Shown: positions 56,591-64,000 of the stretch, piece by piece | Layout of the letters: each line of letters begins with the position of its first letter | How positions within the stretch are numbered: position 1 is the stretch's first letter | From: Lunularia cruciata | Lineage: Eukaryota; Streptophyta; Marchantiopsida; Lunulariales; Lunulariaceae | Reading direction: 5' to 3' | Assembly (NCBI GenBank): GCA_948567375.1 | Contig: OX419756.1 | Coordinates: 61,978,552 to 62,042,551, forward strand | DNA length: 64,000 nt | The notes under the pieces: generated by a model | What the model saw: the letters and a program-made list of their open reading frames with translations, nothing else | Databases searched by the model: none | Told to the model about the DNA's origin: nothing | Position numbers and translations under genes: made by a program

Positions 56591-58641
56591 GTGTATTTGA
56601 AAAACAAAGACTACAAGAGTATCAAAAGCAAGAAAGCTAAAGTTTATGCATATAGATGTGTATAGCCCAACTCCAATTGAGTCATTTGGAGGATCTCACT
56701 ACTACATCATCTTTACAGTTGATGCTACTAAGAAGGTATGGGTTTAATTCTTGAAAAATATATGTATTTAGTGTTTTTAAGCAATGGATATTTCAGGTTG
56801 AAAACCAATCAGGTTTAAAAATCAAGTGCTTGAAATCTGATAATCGTGGAGAGTATAGTAGTAATGAGTTTAGAGAGTACTATGTAGGAGATGGGATCAG
56901 AATGATCAAAACTGTCCCTAAGACAACCCAAAAAAATGATATGATGAATGCTTGAATAGAACTCTCAATGAGAGAGCTAGATGCATGAGACAACAAACAA
57001 GGTTGCCAAAAGTATTTTGGGCAAATACAGTCAACACAACTGCATACATCAGCAATGAAAGATCCTTTGCTCCTTTGGCATTCAAGATCCTTGAGGAGGA
57101 ATTGTCAAGACAGAAGGTGAATCTCTTGCACTTAAGAACCTTTGGTTATGTCCCGTATGCAAAGATTCTAGATAGTAATAGGAACAAGCTTAAATAAAAA
57201 TCAAAGAAGTATTTCTTCATTGGATATGAATTAGAAAACATGGGTTGTTGTCTTTGAAATGAAAATAATGGAAAAGTGCTCAGAAGTAGAGATGGCATTT
57301 TCCATGACAATATTTTGTACAAGATAAGCTTGGATCATGTTTTGAGGTTATAGAAAAACAAGAAGAACATCAAGAAGAAATAGTGTTAGAAGACATTTTA
57401 GAGAATAATGTTTTAGGAAATAGGATTTAGTAGAAACTAGAGATATCATACCAGATTCAATCACACTTTTGACTGATTTGAGGAGATCTACAAGATTGTA
57501 TGAATTGGTTGAGAGGTATTCTCCATCCATGTATTACATACTACAAAAAGAAAATGGTGAACCTAAGTGCTACTTAGAGGCAATATAAAAGGATAACTCA
57601 TTGTAGTGAGAGCTTGGAATGAAGGAAGAGATGTCATCCTTAGAGAAGAATGAGACTTGGTCATTGACCAAGCTACTAGAGGGAAAGAAAGCATTGCATA
57701 ACAAATGGGTGTACATAGTCAAAGAAGAACAGGATGGAAGAAAGAAGTACAAGGCCAGACTTATGGCAAAAGGTTTCTAACAAAGCCAATTTATACCTTT
57801 GGTAAACCAAAGGTAAAGAATATAACAAGATTTTCTCTCCCGTAGTTAAGATGAATAACATCATATTAGTCTTAAGTCTTGTGACTACAAAGGATTTACA
57901 TCTAGAATAGCAAGTTGTAAAAAAAACATTTCTACTTGGAGATCTTGAGGAGGATGTCTATATGGCACAACTTGAGGAAGGGTCATTTCAAATCACTAAG
58001 AAAGGAGATATTGTTTGCAATTTGAAAAAGAGTCTCTATGGTTTGAAACAAGCTCTTGTATATTGGTAGTTGAAAGTCAATGGCTATATGACCAACAATG
58101 GTTACACCATATGCAGAATGGATCATTGCTGCTATATTTAAGTCATTTGTTGATTCATACATCATCTTGCTACTTGATGTTGATGATATATGGCTGTTGG
58201 ACCCAACACAAGGGAAATCAACTAGCTTAAGTATCAATTAACTGATGTATTTGAGATGAAAGACCTAGGTCCTTCACAACATATACATGGAATGAGGATT
58301 CAAAAAATACAAATTTGCATGTGTTTTTAGGTTATCTTAAGAGAAATACATCAAGAAGTTGATGGACAAATTTGGTTTATAAAATGATACAATTTGAACC
58401 ACTCCCTTGGGAAGTCACTTTCATGTTGGTACTTGAAGTGAAATTAGTGACATGAAGTGACACTTTAGGCCGGTGCCTGAATTAAACATTGTTGGAGTTA
58501 ACAATCTTGTAGATATCTTTACCAAGGTAGTCATAATTGAGAAGCTCAAGCAATGCGTAGTTGCAATTAGACTTCAAAGTTTATTGATTTGAGAAGTCAT
58601 AAACATTAGGTGGCAAGTAATGTTAGAGTCCAATTGGGATT
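56591..58641 (+). pseudogene. Copia integrase and RT with internal deletion (composite copy III)
   Basis: Integrase from 56591 (SKKAKVYAYRC-like, CLKSDN.GEYSSNEF near 56830), an open piece at 56952-57197 with NRTLNERARCM, RT from about 57640 (KNETWSLTKLLEGKKALHNK) and CNLKKSLYGLKQALVYW-like at about 58015-58065. At about 58410-58500 it leaves RT through the same GTGACACTTTAGGCCGG filler as at 15905-15990 and resumes at VGVNNLVDIFTKVV, the RNase H end. A polypurine-like tract precedes the LTR. It is close to the 13413-15991 copy in content and damage. Confidence 0.87.
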
Positions 58642-59858
58642 TAATAAGTGTGGATTTTGATTAATTCTAGAAATAGAAAATTATTGGAATAATTTATTGG
58701 AATAATTTTATTGCAAAAGTATCCTACAAGAACATTGAAGAGTCAATACAATATAGATCTTCTATGGGATTGTAGAAGAGTAAGTGTGGGATAGATATTC
58801 AAATGACAAGATTCTATTTATGGGAGTACACAAAAAAGCAGTTCACATGAGGATTGATTTCTTGATGAATTCATATGTCCCGTCAGTTCTTTTATTCTTT
58901 TTGTGAGTTTCTTGTCAGTTTTTTCCTGGCAGCTTTTTTTTTCTGATAGTCCCCCTGGGGCCCTTTTTTTAAGTTTTTTTCCTTGTTTGTCTAATAGTCC
59001 GGGGGGCTCTTTTTTGACCGTCCACCCTGTACATCACTTTGATGCAGTCTATCAGGTCATCTTCAAAGGACCATGTAATAGGCACTCGGGGGGTGTGCGG
59101 GGTTGAAGAAGCTCCAAAGAAAATAAGGTTAGAGAGCAATGTGATGTGCAACGTACAGTTTGTAGAGCTGTATCCCAGATCGGTGAACGGGCCCTAGGGC
59201 AGACTATTTAAATGAGTCATAATTTATCTCATTGGAATCATCTTGTCAAGGACTTTCCATAAATACCAAGATCATAGAAAATGGAGTTCCAGAAAGAAGT
59301 TACATCCAACTAAAGTTCAAGACAAATGTGTCCTAAGGGAGCTATAAGATTGGCTCTTACAAGATGGGCTTTGGAACTTGTGGGATTGGCTATGGGAGCT
59401 ACAAGGATGGTTTTGGGATGGCTCATATGGGATTCTACTGTGGGACTACAAGATTCTACTATGTGAATGGCTTGTGTGGGAATGTACCCTACAAGAAGCT
59501 GTAGGAATGGATCCCACTTGCAAAACTTGGTAAGGTGACATGTATCACTTGGTACCATACAATCTAGCGTTAGATATGGGATCAATTGGCACCACAAATT
59601 CCAAAACTAGATAAGGGATGACAAGTACATGTATATGCAAATATTTTAGTGTTGATAGTCAATTGAGATCTTTGATACTTCTAGAAAGAATAAAATTCTG
59701 TGCAATTGTAGACATAGGTCGATGTTGGCCTAACCATATGAAATCTATGTAATTTCTATGCATGTTTCTCCTTACTAGATTGATGAATGATTTTTTGCTC
59801 ACAAAATAGTCAATTTTTTATTTCATTGTCTTTTAATCCAATTTGATTTCTCCCACCA
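58642..59858 (+). repeat. Copia LTR with an internal insertion (copy III)
   Basis: Starts TAATAAGTGTGGATTTTG after the PPT and ends TTTCTCCCACCA, next to AATGG and chromovirus gag. It is 1217 bp against 798 bp in copies I and II. The excess is mostly an insertion at about 58878-59204, plus a small TTATTGGAATAA duplication near 58682. Confidence 0.85.
58878..59204. mobile_element. GC-rich ~327-bp insertion in the copy III LTR
   Basis: From TCCCGTCAG to GGGCAGAC the sequence has no counterpart in the other LTR copies and is much richer in G/C runs (CCCCCTGGGGCCC, CCGGGGGGCTC). The flanks AATTCATATG (58868-58877) and TATTTAAATG (59205-59214) both resemble AATTCAAATG of copy I, suggesting a 9-10-bp target duplication. 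No transposase, terminal inverted repeats or pol III boxes were recognised. Confidence 0.5.
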
Positions 59859-61395
59859 AATGGGACATAACATTGGGATGTTCACCTTGGAATGGAAAAC
59901 TCCAACAAGCTACCCAAATGGAGTTTATGGAGCACAATGATCATAGAAACAAAGAATCCCAATAGGAGATATTGAGTCACTTATAAGTAATTTGACTTGT
60001 TTCAATGGGATTGAAGGCTCAACCTATGAAATCACAAGGCATGATATAAGAATGAAGTTATAGAATTTTGGTAGATTTTGGGAGTTTTTAAATTGTATGT
60101 CCATGCAATTAGCAACAGAATTAAATATATTCTTATAAAACCAATTTTATGTAGCAAATTGATGATGGTATATGGTAGAAAGGGTTTTGCATTTTGAACC
60201 TAACAACCTATTGCATTCAAGATTGGGAAGGAGTATTCTCAATACATGAGATTTATTGTCACCTCCTTGCACTACAATATCAATCTAGGTCTTCCTTGGC
60301 TTGAACATCATAAGGTTCAATTTAGTTTGACGTAACAACAAATTCAACACCAAAGGTAAAAATTAACAATTATGTTGTTTGGCACCTTGAGTAAGACATC
60401 TAAGAACAATCCATCCCAAGATGCAAATTTTGTGAGTATAACAGCTGTAAAGTAGGTTTTGGAGGAAGATATGCTTACTTTTGCAATGTGGATCAGATCT
60501 ATTGTGCAAGGAGATTATTCTGAAGATCAAAAGTCATTGGTTGATCAAATAGTTCAAGAATTTGCAAATGTGTTCTGGATGATCTTCCAAAGAGTTTACC
60601 CTCTTATCAAGGGATGCCTTTCAAGATTGAGTTTTTATCAAATAATACTCCAATGAGTACATCAATCTATAATCTCTCACCAAAGGAGTTAGAAGAGCTT
60701 CAAATGTTGATTGAGTTGCTGGAGAAGAATTTCATAGAATAGAATAAATTTTACTTGGGGAGCACCAATACTCTTTGTACCAAAGAAGGATGGAGGAATT
60801 AAATTTTCTATTGACTACCATGGCCTTAATAAGCAAAAAATGAAGGAGTCATATCCTTTTTCTTGAATTGATGATTTGTTGGATAAATTGAGTGAAGCAT
60901 GATACTTCTCCAAATTGGACCTTTTTATCAGCTATTGGAAGATTCCTATTGACAAGAAAGATGTGCAAATGATTATCTTTCACACAAAGCATAGAGAATT
61001 ATACCTTTTGGGTTAACTAATGCTCTAGTAATTTTCATGGGTACCTATGAAAACTATCGGAGCATACAATGTGTATTGGATAGGCTGTTGGATCTATATC
61101 TTGTTGTGTTCTTTGAATGATATTTCAAACTATGGTAAGATAGAGATAGAACACAAGAGTCACATACAATAAGTCTTAAGATAACCACCGATGGTAGTTT
61201 TACTACACGAGATCAAAGTGTAATTTTTGGTATAAGGAAATTACCTTCTTGGATCATAAGGTCTTATTAGAGAGGATCAAGATGGAAGAGGATAAAAATA
61301 TCAAGGTCAGTTATAATTAGCCTAATCCTAAGGATGCCATGGAAATCCAAGCATTTAATGGATTAGCAAGCTTTTTTTGACAATTCTACAACACT
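59859..61395 (+). pseudogene. Chromovirus zinc-knuckle end, protease and RT (copy III)
   Basis: Collinear with 1948-3526. Knuckle remnant at 59870-59900, protease 60040-60330, one linker unit around 60415-60480, RT from about 60655 ([16 protein letters not shown]) with [20 protein letters not shown]-like sequence (60765-60825) and KLDLFISYWKIPIDKKDVQ-like sequence (60915-60970). Cut by element B at 61395. Confidence 0.87.
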
Positions 61396-61694
61396 TGTTG
61401 GTGCATGTATGCTCTAGAGGGATATTAAGTTTTGTATTGCAAGTAGTGGAAAAATATTATCTATATGGAGTTAAGCTAACTTGTACATTAGTCATGATTG
61501 GCTAGACTTAGTCCTATCTAAGATAAAAGTGACCCTATTCTAGAGGAAAGGAAGGGAAAAGAGTGAACATCACTATTTTGTCTTCTAGTGTATTGACTTG
61601 GTACTATTCCTTGGTATTTGACTTGAAAGAAATATTTGAGAACTCTAGGTCCACAAGCCTTGTTAGGGTGGAATTTTCTCTAGGCCAAGGATAG
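61396..61694 (+). repeat. Element B LTR, 5' part only (copy III)
   Basis: Starts TGTTGGTGCATG and follows 3527-3815 to AGGATAGC, where the direct duplicate 61697-64000 begins. The rest of element B and module C are absent. Confidence 0.8.
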
Positions 61695-61696
61695 CA

Positions 61697-64000
61697 CATA
61701 TTTTTTCACACTTTTTAGGGATCATTTTTACAAAATAAAACATCATGCCACCATATTAAATTTATCCTGAATATTGATGAGATTTACTAAACTAGATTAA
61801 TCATGAGATATAATATATCTTTGATAATTGAAACTAAAGAAATTCAATTTATGATGGTCCTCTTAGATTACATCTTTTAAAGGAAGCAACATGATAGGAT
61901 AGGTTCTAACACCAAGAATCAACCCATCCTTCTCTATTTTAGATTGAAATAGCCGTAAAGGATCTTATGGCTCAATTATACACACATAATCCAACTGTTT
62001 CTATATTTTCACCATGTGTTAGCTTAATTTTCCTTGCACTTTTGATTTATTTATCAACATTTAGCAATCTTACAATATAAAGTCCCATAATTTGGACTCA
62101 ACCCTACTAATCACATGAGTTCTATAAAAGGTGCAATAAAATATTCTTTATTTAGAAGACATGTGAATTGGAGTCCAAACTACCATCCACTGGGATGTTT
62201 AAGATTGGTGCAAAGAAGAAGCTATAAAAGAGGCCAAGAAGTCTAACTAGAAATAGTTGTAGGAAGCTAGAGCTATACTCTTAATCCAAATTCACAAGGC
62301 TCAAGTTCAACAAAAGACTAGTTATGACTGGAAATTGCAAAAGTACAAATGGCTGTATTTCAACAGAGTAGATTGTATTATGTTCTTTGATTCATTTGTT
62401 ACAAGTGAGCAAAGAAGAAATTTCTCTCAAATTATTTTGATATTTATATTGTAGGGAAGGAGAATAGTAATCATAATCATAATACGAAAAAGATAAGAGA
62501 TAGACACCTTCATAGAACCAAGTATAAGATTTGAAACTTTCTTATTGTAGGTAATAATACTTCACTCTAAAAAAGCATGTGAGACCAAAACCCATTCGGA
62601 CGCCTATGACTTAAGATTCTTTTATCCAAAAGTCATACTAAAAAGTAAAGATTATTTTGAAGTATTTGATATGGTACATTCGGAGATTATAAAAAGAAGA
62701 GCTTAGGACGAGGAAGAAATCCATAAGTATCACTTGTATATAAATCCATCACCTAGTCGGCGTATCAATCTATGTACCAAGGTAAGAGAGCTTCGTACAT
62801 AGAGTGAGTGAGCGAGTAGAAGGAGGCAAGATCAGTGCAACGTATCTGCTTCAAAGTAAAGAAATTATTATTTTGTTTTATAAATTGTTTAAGAATTTGT
62901 TTAAGGTAGATGAGACGCACATTCCTGTCCTGGCATTTGGCCGCTCGGGACTGTCATGTCTATTTTGGCTGCTTTGCAATCTTTTCCTTTCACACTTGTA
63001 CAAGGGACAAACAAGTGCCGTCTCCCTTCGGGGTACTATTTATATATATCATTCATTCCTTCTAAGCTAATATCGTGAACTCAGGACAGTGATTACCAGT
63101 CGAAAGCACGAACTTGCGGTCTAGATTTTGGTAAGAACAGGAAAATCGAAATGTTTTTAGTGAGAATAACACTTCCGGATTTCAATTGATTAAGAATTTA
63201 TGAGACGCACATTCCTGTCCTGTCTGTCTCTGCCAGCAACCACAGAAATCATGATTAAGTTCCCAAAATATGCAAAGTCTCACAAGCACGCCTACCGGTA
63301 CTGCTGCTTCGAAGCTCTATATACTGCGTGGTCAAAGCTAGCAACCAGTATCCCCTCACCATACTTTGCGTGACGATTGTTCCGAGGATATCATACTAGT
63401 TAATATCAATGCCCTTAACACATTCATCGCAAAATCATTTCGAAATCAAGCACCAAAATTGATTGTATCTATCAACCATTGAAATCCATTTCCATAGATT
63501 CATGTAATTCCATTTCTATAGAATTCTATGTGGGCTTTCTTGTTTCCTAACTGCAGCTAGTAATTCTGCAACCCTGTTCCCCAACTTTGAGCTCTATGGT
63601 CTCGTCCATTCTCTACTCTATCATGCCCTATTGCTTGGTCCACTCTAGGACCTGTCTATTCCGCTCTGGACACTCCAGGTCCAGTCCCGTGAGCTCTTAT
63701 GTGATTATTTCCCGTGATCCTCACAATGAGATGTTATATTCTTTATTCTATATAGAACCAGTACTCATTTATATCACCCTTCACATTTGAAAATATTAAT
63801 TGTCCAAAGAATAAAAGCAACATAAATCCTGCTGCCTCATTTCCGTAAAACTAAGAAACACAAATAAAATTGAAAAAAAAAGATCAGGACACATCATACT
63901 AAATAACTATTTCAAATACTAAAAGAATCTAGTTACACCCTATCTTTTTATAGAATTATTATGGCTTTCATTCTAGATAACAATTAGGCCAAACTTGAAT
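61697..64000 (+). repeat. Direct duplicate, right copy (partner 36030-38056)
   Basis: Collinear with the left copy up to the window end, which corresponds to about 38056. It has an extra ~280 bp at 62930-63210, bounded on both sides by GAGACGCACATTCCTGTCCTG, so it is a local tandem duplication around additional sequence. The extra part includes a TATA-like TATTTATATATATC (about 63038-63051). Confidence 0.75.
63205..63395 (+). promoter_or_regulatory. Promoter fragment resembling that of the proline-rich gene (right copy)
   Basis: Nearly identical to 37243-37440: GCTTCGAAGCTCTATATACTG at about 63304-63324 and GTGACGATTGT at 63370. As in the left copy, no coding sequence follows directly. Confidence 0.65.

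Noticed and set aside
58878-59204. Insertion interpreted as a SINE
   Set aside because: No recognisable pol III A/B boxes or poly-A tail on either strand.

Overview
This window looks like intergenic DNA from a land plant with a large genome. Every recognisable coding block but one is a decayed LTR retrotransposon: Ty1/copia of a Tork/Tnt1-like type and at least two Ty3/gypsy families. The primer-binding sites match plant initiator-Met tRNA, the base composition is AT-rich, and the only plausible host gene is a plant-type secreted proline-rich protein. Many old, deeply nested, slowly decaying copies would fit a gymnosperm, but that placement is inference.

Layout. (1) 1-8787 (+) is a composite: a copia pol tail and LTR sit inside a chromovirus gag, and a gag-only element (B) sits inside the same chromovirus RT, followed by an AT-rich module (C). 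(2) 8788-24387 holds chromovirus copies E1 (-), E2 (+, with copia inside), E3 (-) and E4 (+, nested in E3 with both LTRs), then an unclassified segment. (3) 24388-34030 is the composite again in inverse orientation, so 1-8787 and 24388-33242 form a large inverted repeat. (4) 34100-35115 is a fragment of a second gypsy family ('P') followed by a copy of the proline-rich gene's upstream sequence. (5) 36030-40140 is the gene island: a secreted proline-rich protein gene at 38593-39069, duplicated promoter fragments and a tandem repeat downstream. (6) 42485-48222 is a mosaic of chromovirus LTRs, module C, P-family RT, copia gag and LTR, and two fold-back structures. (7) 48223-56590 is a P element whose integrase is split by a complete chromovirus (E5, 49308-54935) with a perfect 5-bp target duplication. 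(8) 56591-61694 is a third, partial composite (+). (9) 61695-64000 is a direct duplicate of 36030-38056 and suggests a second proline-rich gene just past the window end.

Main points of interest. A degenerate PHD finger closes the P-element integrase, where chromoviruses carry a chromodomain. Perfect heat-shock-element arrays lie in the U3 of most chromovirus LTRs. The copia-in-gag junction recurs at five loci. An internal copia deletion with the same filler is shared by two loci. No retrotransposon ORF is intact, so the sequence shows no element likely to be autonomous. Percent identities and insertion ages could not be computed here.
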